Shown here: positions 54,178 to 62,693 of the stretch, one piece after another
Layout: every line of letters begins with the position of its first letter
Position numbering within the stretch: position 1 is the stretch's first letter
Origin: Novipirellula galeiformis
GTDB lineage: Bacteria; Planctomycetota; Planctomycetia; Pirellulales; Pirellulaceae
Length of the DNA stretch: 64,000 nucleotides
Direction of reading: 5' to 3'
NCBI RefSeq assembly: GCF_007860095.1
Contig: NZ_SJPT01000001.1
Coordinates: 1,068,212-1,132,211 of the forward strand
The notes under the pieces: model-generated
Seen by the model: only the letters and a program-made list of their open reading frames with translations
Told to the model about the DNA's origin: nothing
The model's database searches: none
Made by a program: the position numbers and the translations under genes

Positions 54178-54813
54178 GTGGATCGTCGCACCGCCTTTAC
54201 CCTGCTTGAATTGCTGCTTTCGATTTCCTTGATCGCGGCGATCGCGGCGGTGGTGATTCCGAATATTACATCGATGCTGGGGGACCAGCGTCTGTCGCGT
54301 GCCGCAGAGCAATTGCAAATCGAGATGACTCGTTTGCGAATTGATGCGATGCGGCAAGGACGCGTGTTGATGCTCGAGGCTACCGTCGATGCCAATACGT
54401 TGACGACGCGGCCCTTCTTTTCGATCAGCGATGCGGTGGAAACGGCCGATAGGGCCGGCGGGGTATCCAGTTTAATGCAGGGGGCCGATCAAGCATCCGC
54501 AGTCGTCATGCCGTTGCCCACCGATGCGGAGGTGGAAACCACGATCGAGTTGCCCGAGGCGGTGGTCATTGAATCGGTCCAGGTCGTTTCGTCGGCTCGA
54601 TCGTTGACGCTCGCCCAGCAGGGAGGCGATCCCAGCGTGGGATCCGCTGGTTCGCAACCAACGCAAGCGGTGTGGTTCTATCCCGATGGAACCACTAGCA
54701 CCGCAGCCATCGTGTTGATTCATCCCGAAGTGGGACGCATCACGGTTCAACTTCGCGGGATCACCGGAGAGGTGACCGTGGGAGACATGACGGTGGCGGA
54801 GGGAATACGATGA
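54178..54813 (+). CDS. GspH-like minor pseudopilin
   Basis: This protein of about 211 residues has a short leader and prepilin helix (FTLLELLLSISLIAAIAAVV). The residue before the Phe is Ala (RRTA-F), not the usual Gly at -1. Leaders of this type are cleaved less well in studied prepilins. The globular part carries LSRAAEQLQIEMTRLRIDAMR, then beta strands and a Gly/Thr-rich FYPDGTTST end, as in GspH. GTG 54178 is preferred because of GGGAGA upstream; ATG 54136 would overlap gspG. The stop overlaps the next start (ATGA). Confidence 0.82.
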   Translation: MDRRTAFTLLELLLSISLIAAIAAVVIPNITSMLGDQRLSRAAEQLQIEMTRLRIDAMRQGRVLMLEATVDANTLTTRPFFSISDAVETADRAGGVSSLMQGADQASAVVMPLPTDAEVETTIELPEAVVIESVQVVSSARSLTLAQQGGDPSVGSAGSQPTQAVWFYPDGTTSTAAIVLIHPEVGRITVQLRGITGEVTVGDMTVAEGIR

Positions 54814-55403
54814 GTCGATCTTTGAGTCGATCTTCCGGGCGCTCGGACGCACCTGGGCGCTCGGACGTACCCGGGCACTCGGACGCACCTGGGCGCTCGG
54901 ACGCACCTGGGCACTCGGACGCACCGAAAAAAGGCACAGGATTGTTGAAACGCAGAGGGTTTTCGCTGCTGGAAATTCTGCTTTCGATCGCGATTCTCGG
55001 CGGCTCGTTGGCGGTTTTAAGCCAGTTGGCGTTGACCGGAACCGATGCGGCTCGCGAAGCACGCGAGTTATCGATGGCACAAATGATCTGTCAAACGAAG
55101 CTATCGGAGATCCTACTTCAGAATGTCTCCCCGCAAAGCGTTCCGAACTCCTCCGTGGAATCAAGCGACAGCGGTTCGATGGTACCGTTTTTCTACTCCG
55201 TCGATGTTCAACCTGCGTCGTTGGACGGCTTGTTGGCGGTACGTGTGACGGTCGAGGCGAGCGATCCCGATGGAGGCCCTGCTCTGGCGACCTACTCGTT
55301 AACGCGATGGATGATCGATCCCGCGCTAGGGCTCGAAGCAGCCGAGGCCGCCGAGCAAGCCGCCAAAGATGCCGAAGCATCCACTTCTCAGGAGGCGGGG
55401 TGA
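54810..55403 (+). CDS. GspI-like minor pseudopilin with a repeat-expanded leader
   Basis: This 197-residue protein has a prepilin motif (KRRG-FSLLEILLSIAILGG, then SLAVLSQL) about 48 residues in. The leader before it is unusually long: 12-bp and 18-bp tandem repeats encode SLSRS and then five GRSDAPG/GHSDAPG units. The mature part (~145 residues) has AREARELSMAQMICQTKLSEIL and a beta-rich body as in GspI, and an Ala/Glu-rich end. The leader repeats would be cut off by the prepilin peptidase, so their number may drift freely. Overlaps genes at both ends. Confidence 0.82.
   Translation: MSRSLSRSSGRSDAPGRSDVPGHSDAPGRSDAPGHSDAPKKGTGLLKRRGFSLLEILLSIAILGGSLAVLSQLALTGTDAAREARELSMAQMICQTKLSEILLQNVSPQSVPNSSVESSDSGSMVPFFYSVDVQPASLDGLLAVRVTVEASDPDGGPALATYSLTRWMIDPALGLEAAEAAEQAAKDAEASTSQEAG
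54811..54834 (+). repeat. 12-bp tandem duplication
   Basis: Two copies of tgagtcgatctt at the extreme 5' end of the GspI-like gene, starting at the second base of its ATG. Confidence 0.8.
54840..54925 (+). repeat. 18-bp tandem repeat, about 5 copies
   Basis: Units of the form c(g/a)ctcggacg(c/t)acc(t/c)ggg start at 54840, 54858, 54876, 54894 and 54912 (last partial). They encode hexapeptides R/H-S-D-A/V-P-G in the pseudopilin leader. Confidence 0.9.
55390..55395 (+). promoter_or_regulatory. Ribosome binding site of the GspJ-like gene
   Basis: AGGAGG seven bases before ATG 55403. It settles the start against the upstream in-frame codon at 55307. Confidence 0.7.
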
Positions 55404-56467
55404 TGAATCAACGTCGCGTTTTGAATTCGAATCTCGCTGGCCGCCAAATTTGGCCGCCCTCACGGGCCAAGTCGGCCAAGCACGCGACCGCCTCGGGCTT
55501 CACGCTGCTAGAGTTGATCTTAACTCTGTCGCTTTCGGTTGTTTTGATGATGTTGATCGGCGGTGCGTTTCAATTCTACGCCGACACCATGAACACACGT
55601 GACATGGATGTTCGCCAAGTACAACTTGCCAGAGCGGTGCTGCAAATGATTGAAGATGATTTGCGCTGCACTTCGCATCCTCAGCCCATTGATTCGGCGG
55701 CCCTAGAAACGTTGCTGGTTTCGATGGCTTCTCAGAGTGTCGCCGGAGCAAGTGGTGCCGGAAACGCGGCCGCAGGCGAAGATCTTTCTGCAGCCGGCAT
55801 TGCGAGTGGAGAGGACGCGATGGTCGATGACGCGGCGAGCGGGGTGACAGCCGATGCCACGCTTGATTTACAACTTGGTGGATCGGTGCTGCAGCGACCG
55901 GGGTTGATTGGCAACCAATATCAAATCCAAATCGACTTGAGCCGGTTGCCGCGTTTGGAGGAGTACACGGTCATGATGGACGCTTCGACGGCGACCCTGG
56001 ATGACATCCCCAGCGATCTGAAGACGGTGACGTACTTTGTTCAGGATGCCGGAGTCATCGGCGGGGTGACCGATGTTTTCGCAGACCAAAATACGGCGGC
56101 GATGGAGGCCGCCGGAGGGCTTGTGCGTCGATCGCTCGATCGCGCGGCAACGGTGTATGCCGTCGACAGCGGCGCGATCTCGACTTTGAACCAAACCGGT
56201 GAGCTACTTGCTCCGGAGATTATCAGTATCGAGTTTGGCTACTGGGACGGCTTGATGTGGTTGACCCAGTGGAGCAGCGATGAAATGGGTGAGTTGCCCG
56301 CGGCCGTGCAAGTGCGGTTGACCATGAATGATCCCACGATCGCGGCCGCAAACGAATCGGGGATGTCCACTACCAGTGCGATTCGCACGTTCACGCATGT
56401 CGTTCGTTTGCCGCTGAGCCGACCGGTGGAACAAGCCGAGACCGAGTTGGCGGAGGTGGGGCTATGA
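55403..56467 (+). CDS. GspJ-like minor pseudopilin
   Basis: This protein of about 354 residues starts at ATG 55403 within the stop of the previous gene (TGATG). A ~34-residue basic leader ends TASG, followed by FTLLELILTLSLSVVLMMLI with Glu5. GspJ-type features are QVQLARAVLQMIEDDLRCTS after the helix and the C-terminal IEFGYWDGLMWLTQWSS segment. It is longer than usual GspJ (about 200), mainly through an Ala/Gly-rich insert (~105-155). Its stop overlaps the gspK start. Confidence 0.85.
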   Translation: MNQRRVLNSNLAGRQIWPPSRAKSAKHATASGFTLLELILTLSLSVVLMMLIGGAFQFYADTMNTRDMDVRQVQLARAVLQMIEDDLRCTSHPQPIDSAALETLLVSMASQSVAGASGAGNAAAGEDLSAAGIASGEDAMVDDAASGVTADATLDLQLGGSVLQRPGLIGNQYQIQIDLSRLPRLEEYTVMMDASTATLDDIPSDLKTVTYFVQDAGVIGGVTDVFADQNTAAMEAAGGLVRRSLDRAATVYAVDSGAISTLNQTGELLAPEIISIEFGYWDGLMWLTQWSSDEMGELPAAVQVRLTMNDPTIAAANESGMSTTSAIRTFTHVVRLPLSRPVEQAETELAEVGL

Positions 56468-58128
56468 ACGCTGTGTTTGAATCGCGTCAATCCCGACGCC
56501 GTCTCGCTAAACGTCCTCGCGGCGGCTTCTTTTTGGTGCTGGTGCTCGTCGTCGTTGCTGTGGCAACCATGGCGGTCTATTCGTTTACCGAGTTGATGGT
56601 GGCCTATGATGATTCAGCCAACCTGTCGGGCGACTTGGTCCAAGCGCGCGTGAATGTGGAATCCGGTGTCGATACGATTCGGTTGCTGTTATCGCAACCG
56701 CCGAGCACACGTGTCGATTACGGGGGTGTCTTCAACAATCCTTCGATGTTCCAAGCGATCACCGTCTCTGCGGGAGTGGATGGAGTGACGCCCGCGAACT
56801 TCACCGTCGTCGCACCTGGGTTGACCGAGACGGGAACCTTAGGCGGGATTCGATTTGGGCTTCAAAATGAGTCCGCGCGTTTGAACATCAACACTTTGAC
56901 AGTGCTCGAAAAAAACTCCGACCTGTTGGTTCCCTCGTTGGCGCTGACCGGCGCCGATACGGAGGAGGTGGATGCGGAAAACTTGGCCGTTTCGCTGTTA
57001 ATGGCATTGCCGGGAATGACGTTGGAGGTTGCCGATGCGATTCTCGATTGGCTCGACGAGGATGACGAAATGCGGCCTTCGGGCGCCGAGCTTGACTATT
57101 ACATGACGCTGCCGACGCCCTACTCGCCCAGCAACGGACCGATCCAAAGCGTCGAAGAATTACTGTTGGTACGCGGCGTCACCCCGACGCTGTTGTTCGG
57201 TGCCGACGCGAATCGCAATGGGGTGCTCGATGCGGACGAGCAACAACGTTACGGCATTAGCATCGATTCGCCCGGAGCATTGGGTTGGGCGGCTTACTTG
57301 ACGGTCTACGGCGCCGAAGGGAACAAGACTCGCGATGGCTTGCCCCGCGTCAACGTCAACAACGATGACTTGGAAGTGCTTTACGAACAGCTCTCCGAAG
57401 CGTTGGGCAACGACCTCTACGCGACCTATATCATGGCCTATCGCCTCTACGGCGTTTCCTCCGTTGCAGCGATCAACCGTGATGGCAACAGCGGTGCTGG
57501 TAATGCGAAATCGGCGGGAATGTGGACGGCAGACATGTTCGAGAAGCTCGATTTGAGTGCCGGTGGGGGAACGAAAGTCAACCAAATCCTCGATTTGATT
57601 GGATCCAAGGTGACGATTGGAAGCGGGGACAACCAGCAAAGCTACACCTCGCCGCTGGCCGAGGATCCGATTTCGATGGCGCTCTATCTGCCTCTGTTGA
57701 TGGACATTTTGACGACGCAGGAGGTCGACTCGCTGCCCGGGCGGATTAATCTCAATGAGTGCCCGGCGGAACTGCTGTATGGAATTCCTCTGCTCGATGA
57801 AGAGACTGCTCAAGCCTTAATCGAAGCACGGTCAAACGACTCGGATGACCCTAATCGCGAGTTTGCGACCTGGCCGATGGTCGAAGGAATCTTGACGCTC
57901 GAGCAAATGAGAACCTTGATGCCGTTATTGACCGGAGGGGGCGATGTGTTTCGTGCTCAATTGGTCGGATATTTCGAGCAATCCGGGATTTCGAGTCGCA
58001 GCGAAGTTATTATTGATGCAACGAGTGTGAACCCCAAAATAATCTCCTGGAACGAACTCAGCCATCTGGGACGCGGCTTCGATCTGTCCGTGTTGGGCCA
58101 GCGATCGGCCATCCTCTCCAGCGAATGA
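56464..58128 (+). CDS. gspK: GspK-like pseudopilus tip protein
   Basis: This 554-residue protein has a basic leader (SRRRLAKRPRGG) and hydrophobic helix (FFLVLVLVVVAVATMAVYSF) with no Glu5, as is normal for GspK. Helix-hairpin-helix-like segments follow: LLMALPGMTLEVADAILDWL, VEELLLVRGVTP and LYGIPLLDEETAQALIEAR. A DANRNGVLDADE loop is EF-hand-like, plausible for the calcium binding reported in GspK. It should cap the pseudopilus with the H/I/J pseudopilins. Much longer than the ~320-residue enterobacterial GspK, as in other planctomycetes. Confidence 0.88.
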   Translation: MNAVFESRQSRRRLAKRPRGGFFLVLVLVVVAVATMAVYSFTELMVAYDDSANLSGDLVQARVNVESGVDTIRLLLSQPPSTRVDYGGVFNNPSMFQAITVSAGVDGVTPANFTVVAPGLTETGTLGGIRFGLQNESARLNINTLTVLEKNSDLLVPSLALTGADTEEVDAENLAVSLLMALPGMTLEVADAILDWLDEDDEMRPSGAELDYYMTLPTPYSPSNGPIQSVEELLLVRGVTPTLLFGADANRNGVLDADEQQRYGISIDSPGALGWAAYLTVYGAEGNKTRDGLPRVNVNNDDLEVLYEQLSEALGNDLYATYIMAYRLYGVSSVAAINRDGNSGAGNAKSAGMWTADMFEKLDLSAGGGTKVNQILDLIGSKVTIGSGDNQQSYTSPLAEDPISMALYLPLLMDILTTQEVDSLPGRINLNECPAELLYGIPLLDEETAQALIEARSNDSDDPNREFATWPMVEGILTLEQMRTLMPLLTGGGDVFRAQLVGYFEQSGISSRSEVIIDATSVNPKIISWNELSHLGRGFDLSVLGQRSAILSSE

Positions 58129-58141
58129 CGCCAAAATAAAT

Positions 58142-59764
58142 ATGCCTAAAAAGTTAGCTATCGATTGGGACGAAACGGAGCTGCGTTTCGTTGCGGCTCA
58201 GTGCACCGGGACGCAAGTCACGATCACCGATGCCGCAGTCATTCCAATGCTGCCCTCGGGGATCTTTGAGACGCTGCGCAAAGCGATCTCCGAGCATGGT
58301 CTCGAGAAAACGGAAACCTTGGTCGCAATCGGACGTGGCAAAGCGGAATTGCGCGAGTTGCAATTCCCGCCCGTGCCCGACGAAGAGTTACCGGATATCG
58401 TTCGCTTTCAAGCGATTCGCACGTTCGCCTCAGCTGGCGAAAGTGCAACGATCGACTACCTCGTTACCCATCGCACTTCGGCCAATGTGAACGCCATCGT
58501 GGCCGCCGTGGCTCCCCCCAAATTAGAAGAGGTCAAAGAGGTCTGTGCCGCTGCCTCGTTGCCGGTCAATCGAATTACCCTACGTCCTCTGTCCGCTGCG
58601 GCGTTCTTTCTCACCCGTTCCAACGCATTGGCAACCGAGGGCGATGTCGTCTTAATCGATCTGCTTTCGCATGACGCTGAGATTGTGGTGTCGCGCGACA
58701 ACAAGGTGATCTTTGTGCGTACCGTGCGGATGCCGACGGACGCATCGGCGCGGCCAAGAGCACTCGTTAATGAACTCAAACGAAGCTTGTTGGCGTGTGG
58801 TAGCAAGTCGCCTGAGAAAATTGTGTTGTGGGGCCGAGAAGCGGTTCACCGCAGTGATGTTGCCCTCCTTTCCGAAGCGATCGACACGCCGGTGGAAGTC
58901 GCCAACCCCTTTGATTTGGTCGACGTCGATGCGAAGCTCAAATCGCAGTTGCCTGATCATGTCGGACGTCTCGCCCCCTTGGTAGGCTTGTTGGTTTGTG
59001 ATGAAACTCATGCGGGACGTCTGATTGACTTTTTACATCCGCGCGAGCGAGTCGAAGAAAAAAAGGACCACCGACGCACTGCGTTGTTTGTCGGAGTGCC
59101 CGTGGCCGCGGTCCTGCTATTGGGCTACTTCGGTTATCACAAGCTGAGTAAGCTTGACGCCGAAATCGAGCGGCTTAGCAAAGCCAACGCGGCAATGAAA
59201 ATGCCTGTGGAGGAAGCGGAGCAATTCATTGCCGAAACCGAAAAAGTAGACCAGTTTCTTGACGCCGATGCGATTTGGATTGACGAGATTCGCACGCTGG
59301 CAACGAAGCTGCCCCCAGCCGAAGAAGTGATCTTAAAGTCGATCGTGGCGACCAGCGATATTCGATCGGGCGTGAGCACGGTCGTGCTCAGCGGTTCGGC
59401 CACCCACCCCAGTGTGATCGAGAAACTCGAAGCGTCGATTCGAGATGAAAATCATAGCGTCACCAGCGAAGGTGCCAGCGAGCAAGACGCCAAAAACGCC
59501 TATCGCTGGGTCTTTACCGAGAAAATAGCCATCCCGCCGCACTACGCTCGCGTCCAACGTTATGCGGGGATCGAAGCCGCATTGGCCGCCACTGAAGCGG
59601 CGTCCGAAGATCCGATGGAAAACGCTGCGGAGGATACGGTGGAGGATTCCGATCCGGCTTCGAAGCCAGCGGCTCTCGAATCGAATATTCCCAAGGAATC
59701 AGATATCCCCAATGAATCGGATGCCGAGACGTCCGTGGTCCCCTCGGCCGAGGTGCAATCATGA
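58142..59764 (+). CDS. GspL/PilM-like assembly protein
   Basis: This 540-residue protein begins PKKLAIDWDETELRFVAA, an actin/PilM-like ATPase-fold start. The cytoplasmic part (~1-300) includes VVLIDLLSHDAEIVVSRDNK. One transmembrane helix follows (~318-336, ALFVGVPVAAVLLLGYFGYH), then a periplasmic coiled coil (DAEIERLSKANAAMKMPVEE) and a ferredoxin-like domain, as in GspL or a PilM-PilN fusion. The last ~60 residues are acidic and low-complexity, with an 18-bp repeat at 59678-59728. It overlaps the GspM-like gene by ATGA. It should link the secretion ATPase to the pseudopilus. Confidence 0.85.
   Translation: MPKKLAIDWDETELRFVAAQCTGTQVTITDAAVIPMLPSGIFETLRKAISEHGLEKTETLVAIGRGKAELRELQFPPVPDEELPDIVRFQAIRTFASAGESATIDYLVTHRTSANVNAIVAAVAPPKLEEVKEVCAAASLPVNRITLRPLSAAAFFLTRSNALATEGDVVLIDLLSHDAEIVVSRDNKVIFVRTVRMPTDASARPRALVNELKRSLLACGSKSPEKIVLWGREAVHRSDVALLSEAIDTPVEVANPFDLVDVDAKLKSQLPDHVGRLAPLVGLLVCDETHAGRLIDFLHPRERVEEKKDHRRTALFVGVPVAAVLLLGYFGYHKLSKLDAEIERLSKANAAMKMPVEEAEQFIAETEKVDQFLDADAIWIDEIRTLATKLPPAEEVILKSIVATSDIRSGVSTVVLSGSATHPSVIEKLEASIRDENHSVTSEGASEQDAKNAYRWVFTEKIAIPPHYARVQRYAGIEAALAATEAASEDPMENAAEDTVEDSDPASKPAALESNIPKESDIPNESDAETSVVPSAEVQS
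59678..59728 (+). repeat. 18-bp imperfect tandem repeat, nearly 3 copies
   Basis: Units starting gaatc at 59678, 59696 and 59714 encode ESNIPK-ESDIPN-ESDAE near the C-terminus of the GspL-like protein. Confidence 0.65.
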
Positions 59765-60984
59765 ACCAACGCGAACGTTTCTTGGCGATTGCGATCGCAG
59801 GTCTTGTAGGGGTGGTTGCCATTCAATGGGGGCTCAGTCGATACCAAACCGCCCTGCGCAGCCGGACCACGCGGATCGCCGCTTTGCAGAACGAGAAGCT
59901 CAAACTCGAAGACCGCTTGCTCGATGGCGCGTATGCCGACCGTCAATTGGGTGAGTACTTGTCGCGATCGTTGCCCGGCGATCCCGAGCGAGCACATAGC
60001 GATTACCAAAGTTGGTTGCTCGACGCGGTTGAGCAAAATGGGGTAACCAACCCGCGAGTCAATCGCACAAACATGCTTCCGGTGGGCGACCTTTATCAAC
60101 GGCTTTCTTATAGCATTGATGGGCGAACCGATCTGCCGAAATTGATTGACTTTTTGCACGCGTTTTATGCCAAAGATTATTTGCATCGAATGAGTAAGCT
60201 TGCAATCACACCGGCGCGTGACGAAGCGAGTCGTTTTGATGTGAAGATCAGTGTCGATGTGATTGCACTTTCCGCAGCGGCCGAGAATGCCAAGGCACCG
60301 CAGGGGACATCGTGGCGCGTCGAACCGCTTGTCGCTGCCTATCGCGAACCGATTTTGAACCGCAACTTTTTCGAGCCTCCCAACAAGGCGCCCCAATTCA
60401 CGGGCAAGCCGGTGGTCGATGCGGTTGTCGGCAAAGAATCGACCACCCCGCTGACCTTCAAGGACCCCGAAGGGCACAAGCTTCGCTTTGAGCTGATCGA
60501 ATCATCACCCGACTTTGTGCGGCTCGATGAGACGACCGGGACGCTGACGCTCAACTCCGACACGAAGCAAGAGTTTGAAGTCCAGGTGCGCGTGACCGAT
60601 GACGGCTATCCCAACCGGACCACGGAGCAGAAATTGTTGGTCAAAGTGGGCGATCCGCCCCCGCCGCCGGAACCGCCCGCGGTGAAACCGATGTTTGATG
60701 ACTCGACGCAGACGGTGTTGACCGCATTGGTCCAAGGACGCGACGATTGGACGGCATGGATGAATGTTCGCACCAAGGGTAAAACACTCAAATTGCGGGT
60801 CGATGACGAGTTCGAGATCGGTAGCCTCAAAGGAAAAGTGATTGAGGTGACTCCCCGATTTGTGTTGCTTGAGATCGATGGCCGCCAATTTGAACTGAAA
60901 CCCGCCGGGGTGCTCTCGGACGCAGCCAAGCGATCCGAATCGACCCCAGCTGAACCTTCCTCAGCTGAACCGACAATCGAGTGA
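59761..60984 (+). CDS. GspM-like protein fused to a cadherin-like and a GspC/PilP-like domain
   Basis: This 407-residue protein has an N-terminal helix (RFLAIAIAGLVGVVAIQWGL), a short coiled coil (RTTRIAALQNEKLKLEDRLL) and a GspM/PilO-like ferredoxin region (~60-175). Then comes a cadherin/Ig-like module (~220-295, LTFKDPEGHKLRFELIE ... VRVTDDGYPNRT) and a Pro-rich linker (PPPPPEPP). The C-terminal ~60 residues (VNVRTKGKTLKLRVDDEFEI-like strands, GKVIEVTPRFVLLEIDGRQF) resemble the HR domain of GspC or PilP, which contacts the secretin. Combining these in one chain is unusual. A 15-bp near-repeat encodes AEPSSAEPT at 60947-60974. Confidence 0.75.
   Translation: MNQRERFLAIAIAGLVGVVAIQWGLSRYQTALRSRTTRIAALQNEKLKLEDRLLDGAYADRQLGEYLSRSLPGDPERAHSDYQSWLLDAVEQNGVTNPRVNRTNMLPVGDLYQRLSYSIDGRTDLPKLIDFLHAFYAKDYLHRMSKLAITPARDEASRFDVKISVDVIALSAAAENAKAPQGTSWRVEPLVAAYREPILNRNFFEPPNKAPQFTGKPVVDAVVGKESTTPLTFKDPEGHKLRFELIESSPDFVRLDETTGTLTLNSDTKQEFEVQVRVTDDGYPNRTTEQKLLVKVGDPPPPPEPPAVKPMFDDSTQTVLTALVQGRDDWTAWMNVRTKGKTLKLRVDDEFEIGSLKGKVIEVTPRFVLLEIDGRQFELKPAGVLSDAAKRSESTPAEPSSAEPTIE
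60947..60974 (+). repeat. 15-bp partial tandem duplication
   Basis: cagctgaacc recurs at 60947 and 60962 with period 15, in frame, at the 3' end of the GspM-like gene. Confidence 0.55.
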
Positions 60985-61748
60985 TGACCGTTTTGAGCTC
61001 GCATGCCTCCGCCATCCGGTGCGACAACGTGACCGTCGAGTTCGACGACGGCACGCGCGCGGTGGACCGGATCGATGCCGAGTTTCCAGCCGGGAAAATC
61101 ACCTCGCTGATTGGCCCGAGCGGCTGTGGGAAAACGACGTTGCTGCGATTGATCGCGGGGCTTCAACGGCCGACGTCGGGCGGTGTGCGTTTGGATCCTC
61201 CCGCAGCCCAACCTGCGGGAGAGGTTGCGTTTGTGTTCCAGCAACCCTCCCTGCTCCCTTGGCGAGACGCGTTAGGGAATGTCTTGTTGCCGCTCGAACT
61301 AGTGTCACGCGACACGGGGGCACAGCAGCGAGAGAGAGCGGCGGCGGTGTTGCAGACGGTGGGGCTGGGCGATGCCATGGGCCGGATGCCGCATGAGCTT
61401 TCCGGAGGGATGAAAATGCGGGTTTCGCTGGCCCGGGCCCTGGTCACCGAGCCTCGCGTTTTGCTGATGGACGAGCCGTTTGCGGCGCTCGACGACATGT
61501 TACGCAACGCACTCGGGCAACTGTTGTTACAACTTTGGAGTGATTTCTCGCTGACCGTCGTGATGGTGACTCACAATATCGCGGAGTCCTGTTTGTTGTC
61601 CCATCAAATCCAAGTCATGCAACAGGGCTCGATCGCACAGATGATTGAGAACCCATTGCCGTGGCCCCGCAACGCAGCCCTTCGTCGTACGGCGGAGTTT
61701 GGAATGTTTTATGGGGTGATTAGTGATTCGTTGAGGGAGCCATCGTGA
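60984..61748 (+). CDS. ABC transporter ATP-binding protein (nitrate/sulfonate/taurine type)
   Basis: This protein of about 254 residues has Walker A GPSGCGKTTLLRLIAG, Q-loop VFQQPSLLPWRDALGN, signature LSGGMKMRVSLARALV and Walker B VLLMDEPFAALDDM, as in SsuB/TauB/ThiZ. ATG 60984 shares its A with the GspM-like stop (TGATG); GTG 60981 is possible. Its permease partner overlaps by 4 nt. Substrate is not readable: sulfonate, nitrate and pyrimidine precursors are all known for this group. Its coupling to the end of a secretion operon is odd and may be chance. Confidence 0.9.
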   Translation: MTVLSSHASAIRCDNVTVEFDDGTRAVDRIDAEFPAGKITSLIGPSGCGKTTLLRLIAGLQRPTSGGVRLDPPAAQPAGEVAFVFQQPSLLPWRDALGNVLLPLELVSRDTGAQQRERAAAVLQTVGLGDAMGRMPHELSGGMKMRVSLARALVTEPRVLLMDEPFAALDDMLRNALGQLLLQLWSDFSLTVVMVTHNIAESCLLSHQIQVMQQGSIAQMIENPLPWPRNAALRRTAEFGMFYGVISDSLREPS

Positions 61749-62542
61749 ACGGTTTCCGCTGCTGGAAAACGATGAGCTCCACTGCGGCGCCTATTGTCGT
61801 AGGCGTTTTGATCCTAGTTGCGCTATGGAAGGGGGTGATTGGGTTCTTTGAATTGCCTCCGATTCTATTGCCGGCACCGCGTCAAGTTTTGGCAACCGCG
61901 TTCGAGGAAAGAGAATCGCTAGTTCGTGGGACGTGGGTTACGGGGGTGGCGGCGACGGTGGGGTTGTTTACGGCGGTCGTGTTAGGATCGGTAGTCGCCG
62001 TTGCTTTTAGTCTATCGATGGCGATTCGCAAGGCGTTCTTTCCCTACGTGGTGTTCTTGCAAACCGTTCCCATCGTCGCGATTGCGCCGCTGCTGATTAC
62101 GTGGAGCGGTTATCAATTTCGCACCGTCGTGATCGTGACCGTGATCGTTTGCTTGTTTCCGATCGTCAATAGTGTGACCGAGGGATTGCTGGCGATGCAG
62201 CGAGATTTGAACGATCTGTTCCGTTTGTACGGTGCATCGAGAATTCAGCGACTGTTGAAGTTGCAACTGCCAACGGCGATTCCCTATTTAGTGCTCGGTA
62301 CGAAAACGAGTAGCGGACTTGCTGTGATTGGGGCTATCGTTGCCGAGTTTTTTGTCGGCAACGGCTCGAATTACGACGGGCTCGGAACGCTGATGACGGG
62401 ATGGCAAGGGTTTCAACGAACCGACGCGCTGATCGCGGCAATCTTTGCCTCCACGATGTTAGGGTTATTGCTTTTCGGAGTCGTCAATCTACTATCGGCA
62501 ACCGTGTTGCGTCGTTGGACGTCCGGCGATCGGGATCGCTAA
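61745..62542 (+). CDS. ABC transporter permease (SsuC/TauC/ThiX type)
   Basis: This 265-residue permease has six hydrophobic segments, beginning APIVVGVLILVALWKGVIGF. The family loop LFRLYGASRIQRLLKLQLPTAIPYL, the EAA contact with the ATPase, lies at ~158-182, preceded by FPIVNSVTEGL. It starts with GTG in the stop of the ATPase gene (GTGA). No periplasmic substrate-binding protein is adjacent on either side, so the transporter is incomplete here. Confidence 0.9.
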   Translation: MNGFRCWKTMSSTAAPIVVGVLILVALWKGVIGFFELPPILLPAPRQVLATAFEERESLVRGTWVTGVAATVGLFTAVVLGSVVAVAFSLSMAIRKAFFPYVVFLQTVPIVAIAPLLITWSGYQFRTVVIVTVIVCLFPIVNSVTEGLLAMQRDLNDLFRLYGASRIQRLLKLQLPTAIPYLVLGTKTSSGLAVIGAIVAEFFVGNGSNYDGLGTLMTGWQGFQRTDALIAAIFASTMLGLLLFGVVNLLSATVLRRWTSGDRDR

Positions 62543-62693
62543 CGACTTCATTCGCTCTGCTTTTCATGCGCCGTCGGTTCGCTTACGCTTTGATGTGGTT
62601 GCGACTTGATGGTCCTGTGTCAATTGCTTGGAGCGTGATCGGTCCGATCCAACGCTTGGTTCGGACTGTGAGGCTGAATAAAGCCCATCAGCG

